Below, piece by piece: positions 8,933-17,920 of a DNA stretch of 64,000 nucleotides. The notes beneath the pieces are model-generated. The model did no database searches. It was not told the origin of the DNA and saw nothing but the letters and a program-made list of their open reading frames with translations. Each line of letters starts with the position of its first letter. Position 1 is the first letter of the stretch. Origin of the DNA: CAZMGV01 sp964565925 (lineage in GTDB: Bacteria; JAGRBM01; JAHCIT01); assembly GCA_964565925.1 (NCBI GenBank), contig CAZMGV010000018.1, positions 1 to 64,000 of the forward strand, in the 5' to 3' direction. A program made the translations under genes and the position numbers.

Positions 8933-10162
8933 TCAGGAGCGCGCCGAAGCGCCCCAGCGGGTCTCGACGTAGTTGTTGAGGATGTCGATGAACTCCTTGG
9001 CGATTCCCTTGCCCTTCAGCGTCGTGATCTGCTCGCCGTCCTTGTAGACGGGGGCTTTCGGGTCTTCGCCGGTGCCGGGCAGCGAGATGCCCAGATCGGC
9101 GCTCTTCGATTCGCCGGGCCCGTTCACAATGCAACCCATGACGGCCACTTTGAGTTCCTCGACGCCCTTGTACTTGCCCTGCCAGACCGGCATCTGGTCG
9201 CGCAGGTAGCCCTGAATCTCATTAGCGAGTTCCTGGAAAACGGTGGACGTCGTCCGCCCGCAACCGGGGCAGGCGGTCACCTGCGGCAGGAAACTCCGGA
9301 TCTCGAGGGACTGGAGAATCTGCTGGCAGATGTAAACCTCTTCGCGGCGGTCTCCGCCCGGCTGCGGCGTCAGCGAGACACGGATCGTGTCGCCGATGCC
9401 CAGCGACATGAGTATCGACAGCGCGGCCGACGAACTGACCGTCCCCTTCATTCCCATGCCGGCCTCGGTAAGGCCCAGGTGAAGCGCGTAGTCGCAGCGG
9501 TTCGACAGTTCGCGGTACACCTTGATGAGTTCGGGGATGTTCGAGATCTTGCCCGAGAGGATGATCCGGTCATGCGGCAGGCCGAACTGCTCGGCGAGCT
9601 GCGCCGAGTCGATCGCACTGCACACCATCGCCTCTATGAGAATATCGCCGGCGGAGCGGGGAGTGGCCGACTTCGTGTTGTCGTCCATCAGCTTGGTGAG
9701 CAGGTTCTGGTCGAGCGAACCGCCGTTGACACCGATGCGCACCGGTTTCTTGAACTCGATGGCGGCGTCGATCATCGCGCGAAAGTTCGCGTTCTCGCGC
9801 TTGCCCATGCCGGCGTTGCCCGGGTTGATCCGGTACTTGTCGAGGAGCCTGGCGCATTCGCGGTACTTCGTGAGCAGGAGATGGCCGTTGTAGTGGAAAT
9901 CGCCCACGACCGGCACATTGCAGCCGGAATCCCGCAGCCGGTTGATGATTTCGGGAACGGCTTCCGCCGATTCAGGGTTGTTCACCGTGATCCGGACGAT
10001 CTCGGAACCGGCCTCGGCCAGCAGCTTGACCTGCTCGTAAGTTCCCTTGGCGTCGGCGGTATCGGTGTTCGTCATGGACTGAACAACCACCGGGTGGCCG
10101 CCGCCCACGGTCACGGACCCTACTTTCACGGCTGTCGTCTTTTTACGGGGAAATACGCTCAT
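8933..10162 (-). CDS. ispG: 4-hydroxy-3-methylbut-2-en-1-yl diphosphate synthase (flavodoxin/ferredoxin)
   Basis: The product has 409 residues and catalyses the penultimate step of the MEP isoprenoid pathway, converting MEcPP to HMBPP. An N-terminal TIM barrel (VVVQSMTNTDTAD, ITVNNPES, 'RIGVNGGSLD') is followed by a C-terminal iron-sulfur domain with CPGCGR and MGCIVNGPGES, supplying the three Cys of the 4Fe-4S cluster and the conserved Glu. ATG 10162 is preferred because GGAG lies 8 nt upstream. This indicates that the organism makes isoprenoids by the MEP route. rbfA follows directly. Confidence 0.96.
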   Translation of the reverse strand: MSVFPRKKTTAVKVGSVTVGGGHPVVVQSMTNTDTADAKGTYEQVKLLAEAGSEIVRITVNNPESAEAVPEIINRLRDSGCNVPVVGDFHYNGHLLLTKYRECARLLDKYRINPGNAGMGKRENANFRAMIDAAIEFKKPVRIGVNGGSLDQNLLTKLMDDNTKSATPRSAGDILIEAMVCSAIDSAQLAEQFGLPHDRIILSGKISNIPELIKVYRELSNRCDYALHLGLTEAGMGMKGTVSSSAALSILMSLGIGDTIRVSLTPQPGGDRREEVYICQQILQSLEIRSFLPQVTACPGCGRTTSTVFQELANEIQGYLRDQMPVWQGKYKGVEELKVAVMGCIVNGPGESKSADLGISLPGTGEDPKAPVYKDGEQITTLKGKGIAKEFIDILNNYVETRWGASARS

Positions 10163-10243
10163 CAGGGTTACTCCGGGCGGGAACATAAGAGCGCCGGGGC
10201 CCCGGGGGCAAGAGCGTGTCCCGATGCAGCCAAAGCGGCGGAA

Positions 10244-12895
10244 TTACTCGCTTTCGACCCGGAACCGGCCCACGTCAGCCTGCAGCAGGCTGGCGAGCTT
10301 CTGCAGGTCGGCCGAGAGCCTGACCAGTTCATCGGTCTGGACGGTCGAACGGCTGGCGGTTTCGCGGACCGCGCCGGCCGACTGCCGGATCTCGCCGGAG
10401 GCGCCGATCTCCTCGTTCAGTGTCCGGAGCACCGACTGGAGCGTGTGAGCGACCGTCTCGACGCCGTCGGTCACCTGACCGGATGCCCGCACCTGCTCGG
10501 AACTCGCCCGTCCCACACGGCGTACGTGGTCACGGACCTGGTCGATACCGAGTGCGATACGCCCGCCCATATCCCGCTGGGTTTCACCCAGCTGGGTGAA
10601 CTCACGGACGAGATCGCCCAGCTGGCGGACCACTTCGTTGATTTCGCGGGCGGAGCGGCTCTGGTCGTCGACCGCGCGGCTCGTCCGCTCGACAACGGCA
10701 AGCGATCCCTCCGCCTTGCGGGTGATTTCGTCCAGCACCTTCGAGGTGCCCTCGGCCATCGTCACGTTCCGGTCGGCCTGGTCGGTCACCTGCTCGATCG
10801 CCTGCGCCGCGTTTTCCGTCTCCACCTGGATCGTCTCGATCAGTTCGGCGATCTCCCGCGCGCGGGCGGTCGTGCCGTAGGCCAGTTGCCGGATCTCCTC
10901 GGCGACGACCTGGAACGACGCCCCGTGCTGGCCGGCCTGGGCCGCCAGAATCGATGCATTGAGCGAGAGCAGCGTCGTGCGACTGGCTACGCTGCGGATC
11001 GTCTCGATGATTTCGTTGATCGCGCGGTTGCGGTTGCGCAGCGACACGATGATATCGGCGGTGTCGAGCACCAGCCGCCGGCTGGCCGTGATGGACTGCA
11101 CCGTGGCCGCCAGGGCGTCCCGTCCGGCCTGGGTGTTCGCCAGCACGTCGCTCGAGAGCTGTTCCGACAGGGCCGCTTCCTCGCGCAGCGCGTTCACGCG
11201 GTCGTCGATCAGTTTCACCGCCGTAACGGTCTGGTCCGTATAGGTTTCCAGATCCACGAGCCGCGACGTCAGCGATTCCGTTGACGCCACCATGCCGTCC
11301 GACGCGACGCGGATATTTTCCGTCTCGGTGGCGAGATGCGTGGTGGTTTCGTTCACCTGCTGCGCGCTCACATGCAGTTCGATCGCCGCCGACGAACTGG
11401 CGGAGACGGCCTCTTCCAGCCGGTCGATCTCCTGCTTGCTGCCTTCCAGCCGGGTGGCGAGCAGATCGACCGCCCGGGCCGTGCTCTCCGCCTGAACGAG
11501 CTGGTTACGGCTGCCTTCGGCGAGCGAGATACTCCCCTCGGCTACGGACCGGGACGCCTCGCCCAGCGAAATGCCAGCGGTCTGGATGTCGGCGACAATG
11601 CCGGCGATGTTCGTCACCGTCTGCGCGGTTTCTTCCGCCAGCTGGCCCAGTTCGTCACCTGTGACGAACGGACGTCGCTTGATCAGGCGGCCCTGGCCTA
11701 CCCGCTTGGTATATTTGAGCAACTCCTTGATCGGGATGACCAGGTCGTTGCTCAGGTAGTACGAAACGACGAAACAGAGCAGCGACACAAGTGCGTAGAC
11801 GACCAGCGTGTTCCGCAGGAAATCGACGGTGCCCTGTCCGTGCGGTTCCGCCAGCACGATCCGGTACTGATTGCGCAGCGGCAGGCCCTCAAAAAGATTC
11901 TCGGGCAGCGACCGGTAACTGGTTCCGGTCTTGTAGTCCTCGGCAAAACCATCCTTGGCGCCCAGCATGATCTCCACGGTCGCGTGGTCTTCCGCCACTG
12001 CGGGCACGTTCACGATGAACCGCCCCTCGGTAATGTCGTACAGGATCGGCCCGCCCTGGCTGCCGATATGGAAATTCCGCAGCGGTGCGGCCCACTGTTC
12101 GACCTCTTCGGGACTCTGGTCGGTCGGATTCACACGGCGGATCCAATCTTCGTAAATCGGTATCTGGCTCTCCAGACGTTCGATCCGGTCCTGGACGCGG
12201 TACCTCTCGACCAGCACGAACGAGACCATGAAGGCGACACCCAGCGTGAACGCCAGCAGGCCCAGCAGCCCCGCGCGGAGCTTGCGGCTGATCGACACCC
12301 GGCGCTTGACGTCGGAAACGTTGATGGCCGGATTAAGCGCGCGGATTTCGTTTTCCAGCGGCCTCAGCAGCGAGCGCTGCGCGTAGATCTGCGGCAGGTT
12401 GATCGACAGGGACGTGCAGATGGCGAGCACCGGCACCACCCAGTAGAAGGTGACGGACAGGTCCCTGAAGAACCAGATCGCTCCGAAACCGCCGCCGACC
12501 CAGAGCGCAATGCTCGCCAGCGCCCCCAGGTACGGGATGTCATGAACGTCGCGGAAGATCCGGACGAGATCGGCGGGCCGGGACCTCCACTCTTCGGCGG
12601 ACAGTGACCGGAACTCCCGCACGCTCCGGTAGAGCCACCAGAACCAGACCGTCCAGAGCGGAACCAGAATCGACGAAAACCAGAAGAGTGCCCATATCCG
12701 GTGCGATGTGACTATTCCGAGCGCGTATTGCTGGGTGTTCTTGTCGCTGATTCCCCCCGTAAGGGCTATGCCGGTAAACCCGATAACCACCGTCGACGTC
12801 GCGAATACAAAAGCGATGAAAACGCCGTCAAAAAACAGGCGGTTCGCCGATTTTGGTTCTTCCGCGAGGGATAAGTATTCGACGTCCTCGTCCAT
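10244..12895 (-). CDS. Methyl-accepting chemotaxis-like transmembrane sensor with divergent signalling tip
   Basis: The product has 883 residues. Five N-terminal hydrophobic segments (roughly 21-45, 66-88, 123-143, 147-168 and 208-230) are followed by a periplasmic or extracytoplasmic region (about 235-360), a sixth transmembrane helix (about 361-383), a HAMP domain and a long coiled-coil signalling domain. The hairpin tip reads LNASILAAQAGQHGASFQVVAEEIRQLA instead of the canonical LNAAIEAARAGE. The two positions equivalent to trimer-contact Glu385 and Arg388 of E. coli Tsr are Leu and Gln. No che genes are nearby. It may sense through a CheA-type pathway elsewhere or act on another output. 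Confidence 0.88.
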   Translation of the reverse strand: MDEDVEYLSLAEEPKSANRLFFDGVFIAFVFATSTVVIGFTGIALTGGISDKNTQQYALGIVTSHRIWALFWFSSILVPLWTVWFWWLYRSVREFRSLSAEEWRSRPADLVRIFRDVHDIPYLGALASIALWVGGGFGAIWFFRDLSVTFYWVVPVLAICTSLSINLPQIYAQRSLLRPLENEIRALNPAINVSDVKRRVSISRKLRAGLLGLLAFTLGVAFMVSFVLVERYRVQDRIERLESQIPIYEDWIRRVNPTDQSPEEVEQWAAPLRNFHIGSQGGPILYDITEGRFIVNVPAVAEDHATVEIMLGAKDGFAEDYKTGTSYRSLPENLFEGLPLRNQYRIVLAEPHGQGTVDFLRNTLVVYALVSLLCFVVSYYLSNDLVIPIKELLKYTKRVGQGRLIKRRPFVTGDELGQLAEETAQTVTNIAGIVADIQTAGISLGEASRSVAEGSISLAEGSRNQLVQAESTARAVDLLATRLEGSKQEIDRLEEAVSASSSAAIELHVSAQQVNETTTHLATETENIRVASDGMVASTESLTSRLVDLETYTDQTVTAVKLIDDRVNALREEAALSEQLSSDVLANTQAGRDALAATVQSITASRRLVLDTADIIVSLRNRNRAINEIIETIRSVASRTTLLSLNASILAAQAGQHGASFQVVAEEIRQLAYGTTARAREIAELIETIQVETENAAQAIEQVTDQADRNVTMAEGTSKVLDEITRKAEGSLAVVERTSRAVDDQSRSAREINEVVRQLGDLVREFTQLGETQRDMGGRIALGIDQVRDHVRRVGRASSEQVRASGQVTDGVETVAHTLQSVLRTLNEEIGASGEIRQSAGAVRETASRSTVQTDELVRLSADLQKLASLLQADVGRFRVESE

Positions 12896-12955
12896 CCCGC
12901 TCCCGCCGGTTTCCGGCTGTCCCCGCCCGGAACCGCGCCTGGCGTCCCGGGTATC

Positions 12956-15046
12956 TCAGGCCCTGATGATCCCGAGCAGCTCGGCGGTTTTATCCTTGAG
13001 CTGGCCGGGGGTTTTCGCCTCGACATTCAGGCGGAGCAACGGCTCCGTGTTCGAAGCCCGGAGATTGAACCACCAGTCGTCAAACTCCACGGTGAGGCCG
13101 TCCACTTCCTGGACACGGCCTTTGCTTCCATAGAGCCCCTTGATCTTCGCGATCATAGACGCTTTGTCGGCGACTTCCGAGTTGATCTCCCCGGAGGCGT
13201 GATAACGGCGATAGCGGCCGGCCGTCAGGCTGAGCGGTTCACCGGAGAACGCCAGCTGGTTGACGATCAGGATCAGCGCCAGGTCGGTATTTTCAGCGTA
13301 AAAATTGTCCCTGAAGTAGTAGTGCCCCGACAGCTCCCCCGCGCAGAGAGCATCCCGCTGCCGCATGGCCATCTTGATGAAGGCGTGTCCCACGCGGCAG
13401 ACGTCCGGTATCGCCTTCACCTTCAGAAGCTCTTCGCGGACCACCCACGAAGAACGGACGTCATAGAGAACCTTCTCGCCGGCGCGGTCCCCGATCAGGT
13501 TGAGCGCCATGAGCAGGGTCGCGATGTCGCCGGTAACGGTCCGTCCGGTGTCGTCCAGAAAAACGAGCCGGTCGGCATCGCCGTCGAACACCGCGCCCAG
13601 ATCCGCCTTTTCGGCGATCACCCGCTTGCGGCACTGCTCGAGGTTTTCCTCCTTGAGCGGATCCGGCTCGTGATTGGGGAATGTGCCGTCCGGTTCGCCG
13701 TTGATCACAATAATGTCGTGCGGAAGCAGTTTCAGCACTTCCGGCGTCGTCGCTGTGGCGGCGCCGTTCGACATATCTACCACCACCTTGAGCCGGCGTC
13801 CGCCCGTCCGGATCTTGGACTTCACATTGGCGAAGTAGGCTGCCCGGTCGGCGAATGAAACCAGTTTTCCCTGCGTCTGCGCAGCGGATGGTTCCTGAGC
13901 GGCCGTTGCCATCTCGCCGATCGTCTTGATCTCCTGATCGTATACCGGCACGGCGCCGCTCCGGCAGATCTTGAATCCGTTGTATCGGGGCGGATTGTGG
14001 CTCGCCGTGATCATCACGCCTGCGGGAAAACCGTGCTGGCCCACCATGTAGTTGAGCAGCGGCGTCGACGACCGGCCGAGATCGTACACGTCCGCGCCCC
14101 GGCGGCGGCACCCTTCCGAGAACGCCCGGAAGATCTGGTCTCCGGTGGTCCGCACGTCGCGGCCCACCACCAGCCTGTCCACTTTCAGAAAGTCCACGAC
14201 CGCCATACCGATCCGCCGGGCGAGATTCTCGTCCAGCTCCGACGGCACGACCCCCCGGATGTCATAAGCCTTGAATATGCTCATGGAGCGCTTTCCTCCT
14301 TCACCGAACCCCGAACTCAGGATAAACGGCTTTTCTCCGTCCCCCGGGTGCTGCTTTCCGAATTTTTCGGCGGCCGGGTCCACAATGAGTTTTTCGCGCA
14401 GGATGCCGGTTACCTGAAGAATATACCGGACAAAGAAGACCACTCCACCGGCCGCGAGCACGAACAGCACCGTGTGCTGGGCACTTTTCGCCAGTTTGAA
14501 GGCGCGGTCGATGTCGGCCCCGAAGTGAAACCCCACCCAGACGAACAGGGGCACGCTGATCAGGGCGGCCAGACCGTCGAACAGGACGAACTTCTTGATC
14601 GGCAGCTTCAGGATACCGGCCGTCAGGAACATCGGCGCCCGGACACCGGCCATGAACCGCCCGACGAACACGAACCGGGCCCCGTATTTCTCGAAGTAGT
14701 ATTCGGCCGCCTCGATCCGCCCCCGGGTGGCGATTTTGCGGAGCGGGGCGAAATCGAAGATTTTCGGCCCGAACCTGCGGCCGAGAGAGAAAATAATCAG
14801 ATCTCCGCCAATCACGCCCAGGAAAGTGCAGAGAATCCCCAGGTACAAGCCCTGATGATGGGTCTTCGGGATAATCTTCAAGTGAATATCGAGAAAGCCG
14901 TTATAGGCCAGATAGCCGGTCGTGACGAGGATAATGTCCTCGGGGATCGGAAGCCCCAGACCACAGGCCAGCAGGATCGCCACCAGAATCCCGATGAGCA
15001 CCTGGGGCGGCTGCGAGTGCAGAAATGCGATGAACTGTTCGAGCAA
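12956..15046 (-). CDS. Fusion of DedA-family membrane protein and phosphomannomutase/phosphoglucomutase
   Basis: One frame of 696 residues. Residues 1 to about 225 are a DedA/SNARE-associated (VTT) membrane protein, a family of lipid carriers or scramblases, with the motif FVGRFMAGVRAPMFLTAGI. Residues 255-696 are a complete alpha-D-phosphohexomutase: phosphoserine loop TASHNPP (Ser349), metal loop DGDADR, sugar loop GELSGHYYF and phosphate loop RASNTEPLLRL. An ATG at 14284 with AAGGAGG upstream would start the mutase as a separate 442-residue protein, so the gene may make a fusion, a free mutase, or both. With manC at 39306-40415 the mutase could feed GDP-mannose synthesis. A frame-preserving loss of the dedA stop is the simplest origin. 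Confidence 0.88.
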   Translation of the reverse strand: MLEQFIAFLHSQPPQVLIGILVAILLACGLGLPIPEDIILVTTGYLAYNGFLDIHLKIIPKTHHQGLYLGILCTFLGVIGGDLIIFSLGRRFGPKIFDFAPLRKIATRGRIEAAEYYFEKYGARFVFVGRFMAGVRAPMFLTAGILKLPIKKFVLFDGLAALISVPLFVWVGFHFGADIDRAFKLAKSAQHTVLFVLAAGGVVFFVRYILQVTGILREKLIVDPAAEKFGKQHPGDGEKPFILSSGFGEGGKRSMSIFKAYDIRGVVPSELDENLARRIGMAVVDFLKVDRLVVGRDVRTTGDQIFRAFSEGCRRRGADVYDLGRSSTPLLNYMVGQHGFPAGVMITASHNPPRYNGFKICRSGAVPVYDQEIKTIGEMATAAQEPSAAQTQGKLVSFADRAAYFANVKSKIRTGGRRLKVVVDMSNGAATATTPEVLKLLPHDIIVINGEPDGTFPNHEPDPLKEENLEQCRKRVIAEKADLGAVFDGDADRLVFLDDTGRTVTGDIATLLMALNLIGDRAGEKVLYDVRSSWVVREELLKVKAIPDVCRVGHAFIKMAMRQRDALCAGELSGHYYFRDNFYAENTDLALILIVNQLAFSGEPLSLTAGRYRRYHASGEINSEVADKASMIAKIKGLYGSKGRVQEVDGLTVEFDDWWFNLRASNTEPLLRLNVEAKTPGQLKDKTAELLGIIRA
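14284..14301 (-). promoter_or_regulatory. Internal ribosome-binding site and start for the mutase half of the fusion
   Basis: AAGGAGG at 14295-14301 (minus strand) lies 10 nt before ATG 14284, which opens the sequence MSIFKAYDIRG, the canonical N-terminus of phosphomannomutases. Such a strong site inside a coding frame is best explained as the original start of an independent mutase gene that is still usable. Confidence 0.6.
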
Positions 15047-15280
15047 CTTTCCCGCTCCGGAACCGACTTGAGTGGGACCTATAACCGCCTCCGGATCGGG
15101 AAGCTACCCCGGGAAAACCGGGCCGCCCGTATACCCCGAGTGGGTCCACATTGACGCCGGAAAGCCGTTCATGCCGCTCTTGATTTTACCCGCTCCGGTA
15201 CATCACATAGCCGCCGGTAACTCCGGGGATTACCCGCGGCCTTCGGGCCGCCTGAGGTCCCGGACGGGAGCTGGACATTC

Positions 15281-15532
15281 ATGCAGCGCGTGAAGATTCT
15301 CGATGCCATCATGATCGCTCTGAACCTGGTACTGCTGGCCGGACTGGTCGGCGGCATCCTCAAGAGCCACAACTTCCTGCTGATTGTCAGCAAGGGCGAC
15401 AATATCCCGATCGTCGGCATGATCTTCCTCGTGAACGGCTGTCTCTGGATTTCGCTCCGGCAGGGCTTCCGCAACGACGAGCTGATCCGCGAAGGACGCC
15501 GGGCCGAGATGTACAAGGAAATGTGCGAATAG
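15281..15532 (+). CDS. Small two-helix membrane protein
   Basis: The product has 83 residues with two hydrophobic helices (about 9-27 and 42-60) and a charged C-terminal tail (RNDELIREGRRAEMYKEMCE). GGGAG lies 11 nt upstream of the ATG and a clear terminator follows 28 bp after the stop, so it is a self-contained transcription unit. I do not recognise a family. Confidence 0.68.
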   Translation: MQRVKILDAIMIALNLVLLAGLVGGILKSHNFLLIVSKGDNIPIVGMIFLVNGCLWISLRQGFRNDELIREGRRAEMYKEMCE

Positions 15533-15559
15533 GACCCCGCTGTCCCGTTTGTTGAGACA

Positions 15560-15583
15560 GGCCCGCCGGATGCGGGCCTTTTT
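15560..15583 (+). terminator. Intrinsic terminator after the small membrane protein
   Basis: GGCCCGC-CGGAT-GCGGGCC followed by TTTTT is a standard rho-independent terminator, 28 bp after the stop at 15532 and just before the next gene at 15601. Confidence 0.9.
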
Positions 15584-15600
15584 CATGGTAACCTGACGAC

Positions 15601-16113
15601 ATGAGCGTGATTTACCTGATGATCATGGGTCTGATGCTGGGATTCGTCCTCATCATGATCGCCGGCCGGCACCCCGTTCCCATCCTGCGGGAAGACGGCA
15701 CCGACGGCGGTGGCACGGACGCCCTGCCGGACAAGACCCGGTACCGGCAGTTCGCCTCGATCGAAACCTATGCCGAGGCAGTACAGCAGCTGGTGCTGGC
15801 ACAGGGCATGACGATCAAAAGCATCCAGCGGGTCACCGAGGACGAGTTCGAGATTCACGCCAGCATCCCTTCGGGGCTGGTCTCGGGAACCGTCATCTTC
15901 CACTGCCGCCTGACGGATGAACCGGTGACCGCCGAACGAGTCGAGGAGCTGAAAAGCTCCGTGCGAGGCGAACGCGGCCTCAAGGGCGTTTTCATCACGA
16001 CAGACTATTTCACGGCCGACGTCCACAAGATCGTAGAGGGCTCGCCGATCGAGTTCGTGAATATCGAGAAGCTCACCCAGCTGCTCGACGAACACGGAAT
16101 ACCGAGCGAGTAG
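15601..16113 (+). CDS. Membrane-anchored Mrr/restriction-endonuclease-like domain protein, catalytic site degenerate
   Basis: The product has 170 residues: one N-terminal transmembrane helix (about 3-21), a linker, then about 120 residues with the strand-helix pattern of Mrr-type restriction-endonuclease folds. The tail 'KGVFITTDYFTADVHKIVEG..IEFVNIEKLTQLL' matches the family's 'GvfvTts.Ft..A' and 'iDgekLaeLl' blocks. Where active members have a QxK motif on the central strand, this protein reads FHCRL, so nuclease activity is doubtful. The family call is by pattern and not certain. Its stop codon abuts the stop of the convergent gene with no gap. Confidence 0.62.
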   Translation: MSVIYLMIMGLMLGFVLIMIAGRHPVPILREDGTDGGGTDALPDKTRYRQFASIETYAEAVQQLVLAQGMTIKSIQRVTEDEFEIHASIPSGLVSGTVIFHCRLTDEPVTAERVEELKSSVRGERGLKGVFITTDYFTADVHKIVEGSPIEFVNIEKLTQLLDEHGIPSE

Positions 16114-17895
16114 CTAATCTTTCCGTTCGTAAACGGTGATCGCGTAGTAGGGATCGCCGAGGGTACCTGTGACAACGGCACCGGCCGGCACCGCCGGCTG
16201 GCCGAACCGCTGCGCGACCCGGTAGTCGCGGCCGATAACGGCTTGCAGCTCCTGTCCGTAGTCCGTCCCGAACGCTCCCAGGCCGCCCTCCCGGTAGGGC
16301 CGGTTGCTCACCACCACGAATTTTGGCCTGCGGCTTTCCAGACGGTCCACGAGATCCGGCACCGGATCGCCCCTGACGATATGTGCGATAAAATTGTGGT
16401 CCGGAAAAACCGGTTTCGCCTGAAGGGCGAAATAGATGACGGGTTCCTGCGGCATCACCGCAAGGTAATCCCCCGGCCGCACCTTGTCTGACAGGTAGGT
16501 GAGCGTTTTGCCTATAACCCGCGCGCGGGTTCCGTCGGTGGTGAACGGAAGAAGCCGCACCGACGGCGCGTACTCCTTCACCCTGAATCTGGAGAGGTTC
16601 GCCTCTAGTCCCGGCAGCGAGTAGAGGAAAAATCCGAACACCAGCGCCTGCGCAGACCGCCGGGGCAACCGTACGCCCAGCCAGCGGATCCACTGGCCGG
16701 AAAGCATCAGGCCGACCACGAGCGCCGGAAGCAGATAAAACGTGCCGAAGAGACCCGGCGCCAGCGCTCCCGGCGAGCGAAGCAGCAGTCCGCCGGCCGC
16801 GACCGCCAGCAGAAGCTTTGTACTGTGCGTCCGGTTCCGCTTCAGGCCGGGCAGAATGGCCGCAGCAGCCAGAACGAGCAGTAAAATGACGGCCGTGAGC
16901 GGCGTATAATCCAGCCAGGCCGTGATTTCGCTACGGAAGAAAACTCCCAAAAGGACCGAAAGCGCCGCCACGACTCCGGTTCGCAGCGTCCTTACCGAAA
17001 AAAACCAGATGACCGACGCCGGAAGCAGGAGCGCGAGGCCGGAGAGACCCGCGAACCGGAAGACATTCATCGCCCGGTCCGCCGTCGTCGCACCGCCGGC
17101 GATTTCGGCCAGCTTGCGCCCCGCACCGCTCGAGAGGAACGGCCGGGGATCTATATTCGACAGATAGGACTGAATATCCCCCCCCAGCGAATACACCAGC
17201 GGGAAGCCAAGCAGCAGCCCCAGCAGCCAGCCCGAAACCAGCGCCTTACGGCGGTCCTTCTGCCGGTTCCCGGACAAATCCGGAACCACCCCCGAGAAAA
17301 GATCCAACCCGATCGCCACCGCGGCGACAAGTCCGAATTCCAGCTTCGTATGCATCAGGAGGCCTGCGGCCAGACCTGCGGCCGCTCCCGGTACCGGGCC
17401 GGATTCCACATCCCTGCCCGCCGCCCATCTCTCCAGAAAGAACAGGAACCCGAGCTCGGCCAGAAAAGCGGAGATCGAATAGGGCATCAGGCGCGAGAAC
17501 AGTTCGCTGTGAAGGGTAAACACGCCGGTCACGCCGAGCAGCAGGAACAGTCTGCCCAGCGGCGCCAGATAGCGTCTGGACAGGCGGTCCACCAGATAAA
17601 GCTCGATGGCAGCGAGATGCGCGCACAACCCCAGATAGGCTTTCACCGACAGGCCGAAGATGGACGTCCAGATCCAGACCACGTAGGCGCCGACCGGTCC
17701 GTAAAGGTAGGCGATCTCCTTATAAAGCGCTTCGCCGCTCGAGATCCGCATGGCGGTCGTCAGGTCGTGGAACGAATCCACCACCACGTCGCCCGCCCGG
17801 CCGAATCCCAGCGGGACCAGCACCACGAAAACGGCCAGCCAGATCGTCGTAACGATCCACCGGGACCGGGCGCCTGCGGGGGAAGATTTATCCAT
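16114..17895 (-). CDS. Polytopic membrane protein, GT-C-like (glycosyltransferase 39/83 type)
   Basis: The product has about 593 residues with about 10-12 hydrophobic helices and a soluble C-terminal domain of about 150 residues ending in YYAITVYERKD. The first loop, 'DSFHDLTTAMRISSGEALYKEIAYLYGPV', carries acidic residues and the spacing seen after helix 1 in GT-C enzymes that use polyprenyl-phosphate sugars. I chose ATG 17895 because the longer frame to 17991 would overlap the divergent lipoprotein gene. It may glycosylate a lipid or protein at the periplasmic face, but the donor and acceptor are unknown. Confidence 0.7.
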   Translation of the reverse strand: MDKSSPAGARSRWIVTTIWLAVFVVLVPLGFGRAGDVVVDSFHDLTTAMRISSGEALYKEIAYLYGPVGAYVVWIWTSIFGLSVKAYLGLCAHLAAIELYLVDRLSRRYLAPLGRLFLLLGVTGVFTLHSELFSRLMPYSISAFLAELGFLFFLERWAAGRDVESGPVPGAAAGLAAGLLMHTKLEFGLVAAVAIGLDLFSGVVPDLSGNRQKDRRKALVSGWLLGLLLGFPLVYSLGGDIQSYLSNIDPRPFLSSGAGRKLAEIAGGATTADRAMNVFRFAGLSGLALLLPASVIWFFSVRTLRTGVVAALSVLLGVFFRSEITAWLDYTPLTAVILLLVLAAAAILPGLKRNRTHSTKLLLAVAAGGLLLRSPGALAPGLFGTFYLLPALVVGLMLSGQWIRWLGVRLPRRSAQALVFGFFLYSLPGLEANLSRFRVKEYAPSVRLLPFTTDGTRARVIGKTLTYLSDKVRPGDYLAVMPQEPVIYFALQAKPVFPDHNFIAHIVRGDPVPDLVDRLESRRPKFVVVSNRPYREGGLGAFGTDYGQELQAVIGRDYRVAQRFGQPAVPAGAVVTGTLGDPYYAITVYERKD

Positions 17896-17920
17896 GCGTG
17901 GTAACCAATAGTTGCGCCTT

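Noticed and set aside
8916..9134. N-terminal extension of rbfA into ispG
   Set aside because: The extra 73 residues are the ispG sequence read in another frame; the rbfA family length fits a start at 8915.
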